From Avanaerovorax sp964442135 (GTDB lineage Bacteria; Bacillota; Clostridia; Peptostreptococcales; Anaerovoracaceae), in the NCBI GenBank assembly GCA_964442135.1, contig CAYTYN010000002.1, positions 1-64,000 on the forward strand: 64,000 bases of DNA. Reading direction: 5' to 3'. A program made the position numbers and the translations under genes. The stretch's first letter is position 1. Every line of letters starts with the position of its first letter. The notes below the pieces were generated by a model. That model worked only from the letters and a program-made list of their open reading frames with translations, was not told the DNA's origin and searched no databases. Of this stretch, positions 25,000 to 33,851 are shown one piece after another.

Positions 25000-25806
25000 T
25001 TACCTGTCCTCTCCTCTATTCTTTCTCACTGATTCATACATTACTATCCCCGCCGCCGCAGCTGCGTTAAGGGATTCTATCTCCCCGAACATGGGGATCC
25101 TTATTCTGATGTCGCAGTCCGACGCAATCTCATCCCTTACGCCGGACGCCTCGTTTCCTATCACTATGGCCGTGTCCCTTCCTATGGGAGCCTCCCACAG
25201 GTCTACTGCCCGATCAAAAGCCGTTACCGCAAGGCGCTTTCCCATGGCTTCGAGAATCCTCTTAAGCTCCTCGGGACTTTCCACCTGAACCGTAGGCACT
25301 CTGAAAACAGAGCCTGCAGCCGATCTCATGACCTTAGGGGACCAAACCTCCGCCGTGCCCTTAAGGCACAGAACTCCGTCAAAGCCTGCTCCGTCGGCAG
25401 TCCTGATCATGGTTCCTACGTTCCCCGGATCCTGCACCCTGTCCAGAACCAGCACGTTTCCGGCGCCGCTCCTGCCTCTTTTCACGTCCTCTACGGTGAA
25501 GGACGGTATCCTGATCTCAGCTATGGCCCCTTGGCTGGCCTCCGTCCGGGAAAGGACTGCGAAAAGCTTGGGTGACAGGACTGTCACGGCAGCTCCCTTT
25601 TCCATGACTCGCTCGGTCCTCTCTCTGACAGAGACTCCTTCCTCCAGGAGCAAAGCGAGTATTTCCACGCCGTTTCTTGCCGCCTCCTCTATGAGATTAT
25701 CTCCCTCGACGAGACAGCAGCCTTCCTTATCCCTGTACCTCTTACTCAGAAGCTTGCGCCAGCGCCTGAACCTTGTGTTATCCTGTGATCTGATGACGTT
25801 ATCCAT
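25000..25806 (-). CDS. TrmH/SpoU-family RNA 2'-O-methyltransferase
   Basis: This 268-aa SPOUT methyltransferase has an N-terminal L30e-like substrate-binding domain (~1-100) and a C-terminal knotted domain with LDRVQDPGNVGTMIRTADGAGFDGV (motif 1), IVIGNEASGVRDEI (motif 2) and IPMFGEIESLNAAAAAGIVMYE (motif 3). It modifies rRNA or tRNA ribose; RlmB- and TsnR-like proteins look the same, so the target base is not known. The gene ends one base before pheS and begins about 25 bp beyond the ftsZ terminator, with a poor ribosome binding site. Confidence 0.9.
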   Translation of the reverse strand: MDNVIRSQDNTRFRRWRKLLSKRYRDKEGCCLVEGDNLIEEAARNGVEILALLLEEGVSVRERTERVMEKGAAVTVLSPKLFAVLSRTEASQGAIAEIRIPSFTVEDVKRGRSGAGNVLVLDRVQDPGNVGTMIRTADGAGFDGVLCLKGTAEVWSPKVMRSAAGSVFRVPTVQVESPEELKRILEAMGKRLAVTAFDRAVDLWEAPIGRDTAIVIGNEASGVRDEIASDCDIRIRIPMFGEIESLNAAAAAGIVMYESVRKNRGEDR

Positions 25807-25832
25807 AGATGTCCGCCTGTGGCTATAATCGT

Positions 25833-25861
25833 TAAAAAGCCGGCAGCAATTTACCGGCTTT
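25833..25861 (-). terminator. Rho-independent terminator after ftsZ
   Basis: AAAGCCGG (25836-25843) and CCGGCTTT (25854-25861) form an 8-bp stem, and TTTTT follows on the minus strand. It lies directly after the ftsZ stop codon. Confidence 0.78.
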
Positions 25862-25876
25862 CCAAAAGCATAAAAG

Positions 25877-27013
25877 TTATTTATTCAGGAACTGAGGTAT
25901 CCCGAAGCGGGAATCCTCCTCGTCTTCATCTCCGGCTTCTCCAAATATGTCGGTAAGGCTTACAGCTCTTCCCGTGAGACCATCCTCGGTCACGATTTTT
26001 TCTTCCGACTTCTTCTTCGCAGGGGGCTTCAAGCTCAGATTCTCCATTCCGTCATCGAGTCCGCCTCCGAAACCGGTAGCTATGACCGTAATAGCTATCT
26101 CGTCTGTCATTTCCTCGTTAACGGCGGCTCCGAATATGAGTATGCAGTCCTTATCGGCCTTTTCCTCTACTAAGCTGGCGATTTCGTTGACCTCAAGCAT
26201 ACCCATGTCGTATCCGCCGGATACATAGAGGAGAATGGCCTTGGCTCCGTCGATGTTGGTCTCCAGCAGCGGACTGTCAATAGCCGACGCTACGGCCTTA
26301 CGGGCTCTGTCCTCTCCGGAGGCTCTGCCTACTCCCATGTGGGCTACCCCTCTGTTAGTCATTACAGACTTAACATCGGCAAAGTCCACGTTAACTAAAG
26401 CGGAATCGCAGATCAAATCCGATATACCCTGAACACCCTGCCTGAGCACATCGTCAGCCATGGTGAAGGCCTGGAGCACGGTAGTGTTCTTATCTGAATT
26501 CTCAAGGAGCTTGTCGTTAGGTACTATCACCAGGGAGTCAACGTACTTTTTAAGGAACTTTATGCCCAGCTCGGCCTGGGTCATTCTCTTTCTTCCCTCG
26601 AAGAAGAAGGGCTTAGTAACCACTCCGACGGTGAGTATTCCCAGATCCTGAGACACCTTTGCAATAATAGGCGCAGCTCCCGTTCCTGTGCCGCCTCCCA
26701 TTCCGGCGGTTATGAACACCATATCTGCCCCCTCCAGTATGCTCCTTATCTCGTCAATGGTCTCCTCGGCGGAACGCTGTCCTATCTCCGGATTTCCTCC
26801 GGCTCCCAGACCTCTGGTAAGCTTCTCTCCTATCTGGATTTTAGTTTCCGCATTGCTCCTCACCAGCGCCTGTTTATCTGTGTTCACGGCGATGAACCGA
26901 ACAGCGCTCAACCCGGCTTCTATCATTCTGTTAACAGCGTTACAGCCGCCGCCGCCAACGCCGACAACCTTTATTACTGCTGTACTATCCTGACCGGTTT
27001 CAAACTGCAGCAT
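25877..27013 (-). CDS. ftsZ: Cell division GTPase FtsZ
   Basis: This 378-aa tubulin homologue forms the division ring. The GTP-binding GMGGGTGTGAAP signature lies near residue 100 and the NxDFADVKSVM T7 loop near residue 200. A short linker leads to a C-terminal conserved peptide, GIPQFLNK, which binds SepF, ZapA and FtsA-type partners. GAGGAGG lies 6 bp before the ATG at 27013; the longer frame from 27037 has no ribosome binding site and does not match the family N terminus. No ftsA lies beside it; sepF and zapA are elsewhere in the window. Confidence 0.97.
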   Translation of the reverse strand: MLQFETGQDSTAVIKVVGVGGGGCNAVNRMIEAGLSAVRFIAVNTDKQALVRSNAETKIQIGEKLTRGLGAGGNPEIGQRSAEETIDEIRSILEGADMVFITAGMGGGTGTGAAPIIAKVSQDLGILTVGVVTKPFFFEGRKRMTQAELGIKFLKKYVDSLVIVPNDKLLENSDKNTTVLQAFTMADDVLRQGVQGISDLICDSALVNVDFADVKSVMTNRGVAHMGVGRASGEDRARKAVASAIDSPLLETNIDGAKAILLYVSGGYDMGMLEVNEIASLVEEKADKDCILIFGAAVNEEMTDEIAITVIATGFGGGLDDGMENLSLKPPAKKKSEEKIVTEDGLTGRAVSLTDIFGEAGDEDEEDSRFGIPQFLNK

Positions 27014-27477
27014 GATTTGCCTCCTCGTTAAATACATCTACACCCCATTTTATCACAGTGGTCTGGGTTTTGCACCTTTTTTTTACCGCCGCCCCGTATA
27101 CNNNNNNNNNNNNNNNNNNNNNNNNNNNNNNNNNNNNNNNNNNNNNNNNNNNNNNNNNNNNNNNNNNNNNNNNNNNNNNNNNNNNNNNNNNNNNNNNNNN
27201 NGCCCCGTATACCAATCCCGCTCTTTCACCCTCTTTTCCCAAGGCGCTCTTTCGCCCTTTGTTTTATATATGCTGAGACGGCATGACAGATGTCTGCCTG
27301 ACCTGGTCTTTGCCCCCACACTTGCCTTTGCCGGAATTTTCCCGAGGACTTACATCTAAGCTACGCCATGATCACTGCCGCCTCGCGGATCAGCTTACGT
27401 GGATCCCTTCGCCCGTAGCTGGCATGGATTTTCAACCACAGACACAGACATCTGTCATACCGCCTTCTCTCTTTCGT
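27014..27477. other. ftsZ upstream region with scaffold gap and paired palindromes
   Basis: This 464-bp stretch has no convincing gene. It contains a 100-N gap at 27102-27201 whose flanks repeat an 11-bp sequence (GCCCCGTATAC), so the contigs probably overlap. ATGACAGATGTCTG occurs at 27283-27296 and, inverted, at 27445-27458. Each copy is itself near-palindromic. A TAAAAT box lies 39 bp before the ftsZ ATG, but no good -35 was found. Confidence 0.55.
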
Positions 27478-28176
27478 CTATTCTCTTTTCATGGCTTCCG
27501 GCGCGTCTCCGGTGTCACGGCTCCTTCCGGCCGCGAAGGCGAGAAAGGTCACATCATGCAGACCGCCCTCTCTCAAGGCTCTCCTGCACTCGAGGGCGGT
27601 GCTCCCCGTGGTATAGAAGTCATCTATGAGGAGTATCCTGCTGCGGGGATCTGCGCCCCTGTATTTCTCCCTTAATACCATGCTTCCTTCCACGTTCCAC
27701 CTTCTCTCCACCGGTCCCAGACTTCTCATGGGAGCCGTGTCCTTAATCCTTATGAGCATATCGGCTGCGCACTCTGCTTCTATGAGATGCGCCAGGTATT
27801 TTCCTATTAACGCCGCCTGATTGAATCCCCGCTTCCTTTCCTTCTCCTCGTAGAGGGGTACCGGAACAACCAGATCAGCTTCAATACCCAAGGCCTTCAC
27901 CTTGTCCGCCATGATCAGGGCTATGTCTCTGGCCAGATATGTCTTCCCGTTATACTTCAGGCCGAAAATCAACGTCCGTTCGTATATGCCGTAATCCAGG
28001 CACGCTCCGGCAGGCATTCCGTCTATGACTGAAAGACCGTCTCTGTTCCATCGGAAATGATCCAGACAGTGGTCGCAAAGTCCGTAAACCCGAGTTTCGT
28101 CGATGATATTGCCGCAGCACCCGCAGTAAAGCCTTGACGGAAATAATAGCTCCGCCGCCCTTTCGAGAATTTTCAT
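27478..28176 (-). CDS. comFC: ComF family phosphoribosyltransferase-like protein
   Basis: This 232-aa protein has an N-terminal zinc ribbon (YCGCCGNIID...GLCDHCLDHF) and a C-terminal phosphoribosyltransferase-like domain with the PRPP-loop motif ILLIDDFYTTGSTALECRRAL. ComFC proteins support DNA uptake and processing in competent bacteria but are found widely. The start overlaps the recD2 stop by 4 bp (ATGA), so it is co-translated with the helicase. No comFA or comE genes are visible nearby. Confidence 0.9.
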   Translation of the reverse strand: MKILERAAELLFPSRLYCGCCGNIIDETRVYGLCDHCLDHFRWNRDGLSVIDGMPAGACLDYGIYERTLIFGLKYNGKTYLARDIALIMADKVKALGIEADLVVPVPLYEEKERKRGFNQAALIGKYLAHLIEAECAADMLIRIKDTAPMRSLGPVERRWNVEGSMVLREKYRGADPRSRILLIDDFYTTGSTALECRRALREGGLHDVTFLAFAAGRSRDTGDAPEAMKRE

Positions 28177-30401
28177 CCCTCGTCCCTTTCTTCTCTCATG
28201 AGCATATCCTCCAGCCGAAAGCCCAGTCCGGAATACCTCAGGCTTATCCTGTCGTTATCCACCATGGCTCGCAGCATGTTCATGCTTCCCCCCAGCACTA
28301 CAGCTCTCTTACCTCTGGTCACCGCCGTGTAGAGAAGGTTCCTTGTTCCCAGCACAGGCGGAAACCACATCACCGGCATGATAACTACGGGAAACTCGCT
28401 TCCCTGGCTCTTGTGAACCGTTATGGCGTAGGCCAGCTCCAGCTCGTCCAGCATGGAAAAATCGTATTCAGCCACCCTGTCGTCGTCGAAGACTACCGAA
28501 AGTATGCCGTTTTCATTGTCTATGCTCAGGATAAATCCCACATCTCCGTTGAATATGCCCTGACCCTCGGAAAAATCTCTGCGCTTCTTCCACCCGATCT
28601 GATAGTTGTTGCGTATCTGCATGACCTTGTCCCCTTGACGGAAGAGCTTCTCTCCGTACTTCTTTTCCGGCAGGTCTTCATTGGGGGGGTTCAGCGCATC
28701 CTGGAGCATCCTGTTCAAGGCTCGGCTTCCCAGAGCGCCCTTCTTCATCGGGGTCAGCACCTGGATATCCTTCACCGGATCCAGATCTTCGTAGTATACG
28801 GGGAGCCTTCTGGTGGCCAGATCCCTTATGAGGTCGGATACCTCCTGCTCCCGTCGCCTTTCCATGAAGAAAAAGTCCTTGCCCTTTTCGTTGAAGGTGG
28901 GATATTCCCCACGGTTTATCCGGTGAGCGTTAACTACGATAAGGCTTTCCTCAGCCTGACGGAATATCTCCGTTAGCCGAGAGGTGCCGGCGTATCCGCT
29001 GTCTATTATGTCGCCCAGGACGTTGCCCGCCCCTACGGAGGGCAACTGATCGGCGTCTCCTACTAATATGAGCCTGGTTCCCGGCTTTATGGCATCCGTC
29101 AGGGCCTTCATCAGCTGTATATCTATCATAGACGCCTCGTCCACGATGACTGCGTCGTACTCCAACGGATTTTCGCCGTTTCTCCCGAAGGACATCTCTT
29201 CGGTTCCTTCGTTGTAGTAATACTCTAACAGCCGATGCACCGTGGACGCGTAACGGCCGCTGGTCTCGGTGATCCTCTTGGCCGCTCTCCCTGTGGGCGC
29301 GGTTATGGCGGTCTTCAATCCGCTCCTTTCGAATATTTCTATTATGGTATTTATTATGGTGGTCTTCCCCGTGCCGGGTCCCCCCGTTATAACTGAACAG
29401 CCGCCTGTTATGGTGTTCTTTACAGCTTCCTTCTGTCTTTCCGAAAGGCTGATCCCCTTTTCCCGCTCCGTCATGGATATCATGCTGTCGGGATCCGCCT
29501 CTAGGGCTTTAATCCGGGCGGTCTTTATCAGGTGAAGATTGCGGCACACGCTCTGCTCCGCCTCGTACATGGGGAAAAGGTATATTACGGTCTCGTCCCT
29601 TAACGAATCGGGTTGCAGCTTGCCCTCAAATGCCATAGAGACGGTGACATCCCTGACCTTTTCAGCGGAAATATCCAATAGCTCTGACACCTTCTCGCAC
29701 AGCTCCGTCAAAGGCACGTATACGCTCCCCTCTCCGGCGTAGAACCAAAGGGCGTAGGTTATGCCGCTGGATATCCTGAAGGGGCTTTCCTTTTCGATGC
29801 CCAGCTTATCCGCAATGGCGTCAGCCCTTTTGAAGCCGAAGCCGTACACTTCATCCACCAGCCTGTACGGATTTTCCTCTATTATAGCCACGGCGTCTGC
29901 GCCGTAGGCACGGTAAAGCTTATATGCCTGTTCCGAGGATATGCCGTATCGCTGAAATTTCATGGATACGTCTGCGAACTCACGGCGAGCCATATAGCTT
30001 TCCCATATCACCTTCGCCTTTTTCTCGCCTATGCCGGATATCTCAGTCAGCCTCTCCGGCTCCTGACCTATGATCCGGAGTGAGTCCTCGCCGAACCTTT
30101 CGACTATGGAGGCCGCAGTCTTAGGCCCGATGCCTTTTACGACTCCCGATGCCAGAAAGGCCCGTATCTCTTCTGCGCCCTCAGGCATCACTTCCTCCCA
30201 GGAGGTGAAGGCGAACTGCTCTCCGTACTCCGGATGAACCTTAAAGCCGCCGATCAGCCTGTAGGCGGCTCCCTTTCGGGGTTCTAAAATGGAGCCGACA
30301 CAGGTGAAATACTCTTCATCGGTCTCCAGCACTCCTACAGTGTATCCGTTCTCCTGATTATGAAAAATTATCTCCGATAAAACGCCCTTTATCTCGCTCA
30401 T
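28173..30401 (-). CDS. recD2: RecD2-type ATP-dependent DNA helicase
   Basis: This 742-aa superfamily 1B helicase has the RecD2 layout: an N-terminal OB-like region and helix-hairpin-helix repeats (residues ~85-200, GIGPKTAASIVERFG and GIGEKKAKVIWESY), then motor domains with Walker A GGPGTGKTT and Walker B DAVIVDEASMID. Motif III is LILVGDADQLPSVGAG, and near the C terminus is the motif VI region AYAITVHKSQGSEFP. It acts in repair and fork restart, without RecBC. The ATG directly follows the yhaM stop codon. Confidence 0.94.
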   Translation of the reverse strand: MSEIKGVLSEIIFHNQENGYTVGVLETDEEYFTCVGSILEPRKGAAYRLIGGFKVHPEYGEQFAFTSWEEVMPEGAEEIRAFLASGVVKGIGPKTAASIVERFGEDSLRIIGQEPERLTEISGIGEKKAKVIWESYMARREFADVSMKFQRYGISSEQAYKLYRAYGADAVAIIEENPYRLVDEVYGFGFKRADAIADKLGIEKESPFRISSGITYALWFYAGEGSVYVPLTELCEKVSELLDISAEKVRDVTVSMAFEGKLQPDSLRDETVIYLFPMYEAEQSVCRNLHLIKTARIKALEADPDSMISMTEREKGISLSERQKEAVKNTITGGCSVITGGPGTGKTTIINTIIEIFERSGLKTAITAPTGRAAKRITETSGRYASTVHRLLEYYYNEGTEEMSFGRNGENPLEYDAVIVDEASMIDIQLMKALTDAIKPGTRLILVGDADQLPSVGAGNVLGDIIDSGYAGTSRLTEIFRQAEESLIVVNAHRINRGEYPTFNEKGKDFFFMERRREQEVSDLIRDLATRRLPVYYEDLDPVKDIQVLTPMKKGALGSRALNRMLQDALNPPNEDLPEKKYGEKLFRQGDKVMQIRNNYQIGWKKRRDFSEGQGIFNGDVGFILSIDNENGILSVVFDDDRVAEYDFSMLDELELAYAITVHKSQGSEFPVVIMPVMWFPPVLGTRNLLYTAVTRGKRAVVLGGSMNMLRAMVDNDRISLRYSGLGFRLEDMLMREERDEG

Positions 30402-31376
30402 CTACTCTTTTTCCGCCTGATACAAAGTCTTATATATCCTCCTGCCATCCAAAGTTCGCACATTTTCCGAGAAAGCTCCCGGCTCGACCCCTCTCAAAGC
30501 CTCTTCCATATCGAACATCCTGGCGTCTACGATGTCGAGATAGTGAAGTATTTCCGCCTCGGGGAACATAGGCCGCTTCGGACTTCCGAACTCAGGCTCG
30601 TAGTGGTGGGACAGAATCATGTGCTCCAGCATTATGGTCTTTTCTCTGGGCATATCCATCTCCCGCCCTATTCTATCCAGCTCTCTGACTCCCTGAACAA
30701 TGTGTCCGAGAAGCTGGCCTTCAACGGAGTATCCTGACGCCATTCCGTGCTCGTTGGAATCTATCTCTCTCAGCTTTTCCATATCGTGGAGAATCACTCC
30801 GGCGGCTACCAGGTCTCTGTCCAGGATGGTGTAGACCTCACATATCTTAAGTCCTGTCATGAGCATTCTCTTAATGTGGTATAAAAGGCCGGCGTACTCG
30901 GCGTGGTGATTTTTTGACGCCGCCGGATAGTACATCAGCTTTTCCCTGTTATCCGTAAGCACCTTGACGCAGAGCCTCTTCAGGTCCTCGTCTGCCATGT
31001 CCTCAGCCACTGATAATATGTATTTATACATGTTCTCCGGTCTCTCCGGAGCCGCTTTTATGTAGTCCTCCATCATGAGGCCGTCGGAAACCGCCGATTT
31101 CCTGATTCGGTTTATCCTAAGCTGGTTGACGCCCTGCCACTGGGTAACCTGAGCCTTGACCTTTATCAGGTCTCCCTCCTTTATCTCCGACAGGGACTGT
31201 ATCTCCTGCTCGTTTATATCCCATTTCTTAGCGGAGATCTCCCCCGTTTTATCCGCAAGGGTCAGATCCAGGTACTGCTTCTTATTGGAGCCCAGCCTGA
31301 CGGACACCGACTTTACCATAAAAAAATCGGTAATCTCCATTCCGGTCTTAAGCTCTTCTATATAATTTTCCTTCAT
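30402..31376 (-). CDS. yhaM: YhaM-like 3'-5' exoribonuclease
   Basis: The 324-aa protein has an N-terminal OB-fold (residues ~10-110, KKQYLDLTLADKTGEISAKKWD) and an HD phosphohydrolase domain with H-H-A-E-Y-AGLLYH and VILHDMEKLREID metal-binding motifs. This combination defines YhaM/CBF1, a 3'-5' exoribonuclease that can also degrade DNA. The ATG at 31376 is preceded by GGGAGAGG and matches the family start; the frame from 31400 does not. It is the first gene of the yhaM-recD2-comFC group. Confidence 0.9.
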   Translation of the reverse strand: MKENYIEELKTGMEITDFFMVKSVSVRLGSNKKQYLDLTLADKTGEISAKKWDINEQEIQSLSEIKEGDLIKVKAQVTQWQGVNQLRINRIRKSAVSDGLMMEDYIKAAPERPENMYKYILSVAEDMADEDLKRLCVKVLTDNREKLMYYPAASKNHHAEYAGLLYHIKRMLMTGLKICEVYTILDRDLVAAGVILHDMEKLREIDSNEHGMASGYSVEGQLLGHIVQGVRELDRIGREMDMPREKTIMLEHMILSHHYEPEFGSPKRPMFPEAEILHYLDIVDARMFDMEEALRGVEPGAFSENVRTLDGRRIYKTLYQAEKE

Positions 31377-31398
31377 AGTCCTCTCCCATGTAAAAATC

Positions 31399-31435
31399 AA
31401 AAAATCCTGCTCATATAATTATACATAAGCAGGAT
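31399..31435 (-). terminator. Terminator of the two-component operon
   Basis: ATCCTGCT (31404-31411) and AGCAGGAT (31428-31435) pair over 8 bp, followed on the minus strand by T6. The loop contains TATAAT, which could also act as the -10 of yhaM, but no matching -35 is clear. Confidence 0.7.
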
Positions 31436-31453
31436 GATTTTTCATAGATTTTT

Positions 31454-33055
31454 TTAGCCTTCTGTCTTACCTTCTGTCTTACTCAGGACGACGACCGCCT
31501 TAAACAGGTCCCCATCTATGCACACCCGAAATTTTCCGCCCATGAGCCGGGTAAGGTCTTTGGCTATAGCCAGACCCAGCCCGCTGCCTTCAGTGTTTCT
31601 CGACTCGTCCCCTCGGGTGAACCTCTCCATAAGCCGGTCTTCGCTGATATTGAGAGGCTCCTTGGATATATTCTTTATCTCCAGACCCACTTCGTCTCCT
31701 TCACGGGAAATATCTATGTAGACCCGGGTTCCCGAAAGAGCATACTTCGCCGCGTTGGTCAAGAGGTTCTCTATGACCCTCCACAAAAGCTGCCCGTCGG
31801 CGTATACCTCTCCATCCTCCGGCTTGTGGTCAAATATCACCTGAAGCCCGGCGGCATCCAGCTTTTCCTCCATCTCCGCCAATGCCTGGTTCACCATGTA
31901 TATCATGTCTATCTTTTCCATGTTCACCGGTATGGCTCCGCTGGAGGCCTTTGCCGCATCGAACAGGTCTTCCGTCAGCTTTTGCAGCCTACCGGTCTTT
32001 TCGTCTATTACCCTGAGATATTCTTCAGCGTTCTCGCTGTTGAGACCCTCCTTTTTCAGAAGGTCCACATAGGTCACCATTGACGTCAGAGGCGTTCTGA
32101 GGTCGTGGGAAACGTTGGAAATGAGGTCTATCCTCATCTGCCTGCTCTTAAGCTCCTCCCTGATGGCTATGGAAACGGAGTCGGATATCCGATTTACCTG
32201 TTCGGCCAGCCGATCCAGCTCCCCGTTATCCGTGACCTCTATCTTGTATCCCGTATTTCCTCCCCCTATCTCTTCTATGCCTTCCCTTACGGCAATGTAT
32301 TTGTTAACCCATTTGGGCACGAATATGAAGATCACCGCCAGAACCGGTACTATACCTATCCCAGTCGCTGAGAGAATGCAGGCTCCCACGGAAAGAGCCA
32401 TGGCCTTCCAGAACACCTTCCGGCTCGCCTTTCCCTCTTCGTACAGGTAGACTGCTATCCTTCCGATTATGGTATGGCGCAGGAATGTGCCTGTCTTCAG
32501 CTTTATCACCAGACTTCGGTAGAAGATGACGCATAACACCAGTATCAACGCGATGAGAAGTGTAACGCTCAGGTTCTTGAACCATACCGGCTCGAAAAAG
32601 TCAAGGTAATAGAGCCCAATCATGGCATTTGACAGCCCGAAAATCTCGTACATGAGATCTCTTATGGGAGGCGAGGTATTTACCACCGATATGGCAAGCA
32701 CATCAGTCAACGCGACTGCAAACAGCAGTCCCCCTAAGCCAAGCACATGAATATCTGTCGGAAGGCGATCGAACCTGTTCATCCGGATCACGCCGTCTTC
32801 GTCCTTACAGCCGCTGGTCACCGTCATCAGCACGGTGAATGCGAGCCCCGCCGCTGCCAACGCGACCAGTACCACCCAGCACATGGATTCATATCTCGCC
32901 GCCTTTTCATCATATCCGGTCATGTATTCCAAATATCTGAACAGAATCATGGCCGACGTTGCGTAGACGAATACCAAAGCGGATAAAACAGCTCCCACTG
33001 ACGAGATTATGTTAAGCGCCCGCCTTATTCCCGATCTTTTCGATTTTGTATCCAA
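31454..33055 (-). CDS. Membrane sensor histidine kinase
   Basis: This 533-aa protein has five or six predicted transmembrane helices in the first ~250 residues and only short extracytoplasmic loops. HAMP-like and dimerisation segments follow: H-box VSHDLRTPLTSMVTYV, N-box ENLLTNAAKYA and G-box GSGLGLAIAKDLTRLMGG. It pairs with the response regulator directly upstream. The layout resembles intramembrane-sensing or VanS-like kinases that monitor the cell envelope, which fits the adjacent PBP/FtsW genes, but the signal is unknown. The start appears to be a TTG at 33055 inside the regulator gene, a 44-bp overlap. Confidence 0.88.
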   Translation of the reverse strand: MDTKSKRSGIRRALNIISSVGAVLSALVFVYATSAMILFRYLEYMTGYDEKAARYESMCWVVLVALAAAGLAFTVLMTVTSGCKDEDGVIRMNRFDRLPTDIHVLGLGGLLFAVALTDVLAISVVNTSPPIRDLMYEIFGLSNAMIGLYYLDFFEPVWFKNLSVTLLIALILVLCVIFYRSLVIKLKTGTFLRHTIIGRIAVYLYEEGKASRKVFWKAMALSVGACILSATGIGIVPVLAVIFIFVPKWVNKYIAVREGIEEIGGGNTGYKIEVTDNGELDRLAEQVNRISDSVSIAIREELKSRQMRIDLISNVSHDLRTPLTSMVTYVDLLKKEGLNSENAEEYLRVIDEKTGRLQKLTEDLFDAAKASSGAIPVNMEKIDMIYMVNQALAEMEEKLDAAGLQVIFDHKPEDGEVYADGQLLWRVIENLLTNAAKYALSGTRVYIDISREGDEVGLEIKNISKEPLNISEDRLMERFTRGDESRNTEGSGLGLAIAKDLTRLMGGKFRVCIDGDLFKAVVVLSKTEGKTEG

Positions 33056-33719
33056 CTCCCCACACCACCTTTAAATACACCGGTTTCTTAGGATTGATTT
33101 CGATTTTTTCCCTTATCCTTCGGATATGGACGGCGACTGTGTTGCCGGAGTCGTAGGAAGGCTCGTTCCAGACGTTTTCATATATCTGGTCTATTGAGAA
33201 CACTCTCCCCGGCTCCTTTATCAGCATCCGCAGTATGCCGTATTCCGTAGGGGTCATGGCAACCTCTTCACCGTCGACGGTGACCATCTTCTTATCGTCG
33301 TCTACCTTAAGACCCCCTGTAGAATACACGCTGGCGGAGCTTTCCTCCATGCTCCCAAGGCGGGTATACCTTCTAAGCTGAGATTTCACCCTGGCTATAA
33401 GCTCCATGGGATTAAAGGGCTTTGTCATGTAATCGTCGGCCCCCATATTCAGCCCCGTGATCTTGTCGTAGTCCTCAGATTTCGCGCTGAGCATTATGAT
33501 AGGGATGTTCTTTTCCTCTCTTATCCTCATAGTCGCCTGTATGCCGTCCATTTCCGGCATCATCACGTCCATGATTATGAGATGTATGTCTTCTCTTTCG
33601 CATATCTCCAGCGCCTTAAAGCCATCCGACGCCTCGAAGACCGTGTAGCCCTCGTTCTTAAGGTATATCCCTACGGCCCGTCCTATTTCCTTGTCGTCAT
33701 CACACACCATAATATTCAT
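33012..33719 (-). CDS. OmpR/PhoB-family response regulator
   Basis: The 235-aa regulator has a receiver domain with the phosphoacceptor Asp in IIMDVMMPEMDG (residue ~51), Lys in MTKPF (~101), and a C-terminal winged helix with TPTEYGILRMLIKEPGRVFS and VAVHIRRIREKIE. It resembles VanR-type regulators. GAGGAGG precedes the ATG. Translation of the kinase is coupled by overlap. Targets are unknown; cell-wall genes lie just upstream but have their own direction-matched transcription and a terminator between. Confidence 0.92.
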   Translation of the reverse strand: MNIMVCDDDKEIGRAVGIYLKNEGYTVFEASDGFKALEICEREDIHLIIMDVMMPEMDGIQATMRIREEKNIPIIMLSAKSEDYDKITGLNMGADDYMTKPFNPMELIARVKSQLRRYTRLGSMEESSASVYSTGGLKVDDDKKMVTVDGEEVAMTPTEYGILRMLIKEPGRVFSIDQIYENVWNEPSYDSGNTVAVHIRRIREKIEINPKKPVYLKVVWGVGYKIEKIGNKAGA

Positions 33720-33799
33720 TTACGTTCTTCCTCCTCGCGACGATTACATTCTGACAGGAAAATCTTACGAAATAGCGCTCATATTTATTAAGATTTTCT

Positions 33800-33827
33800 T
33801 AAAAAAAGCGGGGAATCTCATCCCCGC
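33800..33827 (-). terminator. Terminator after the PBP gene
   Basis: GCGGGGA (33808-33814) and TCCCCGC (33821-33827) form a 7-bp GC-rich stem, and T7 follows on the minus strand. It separates the ftsW-pbp unit from the two-component operon. Confidence 0.82.
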
Positions 33828-33851
33828 AGCTTCTAAAGGCACCTGACCTCA

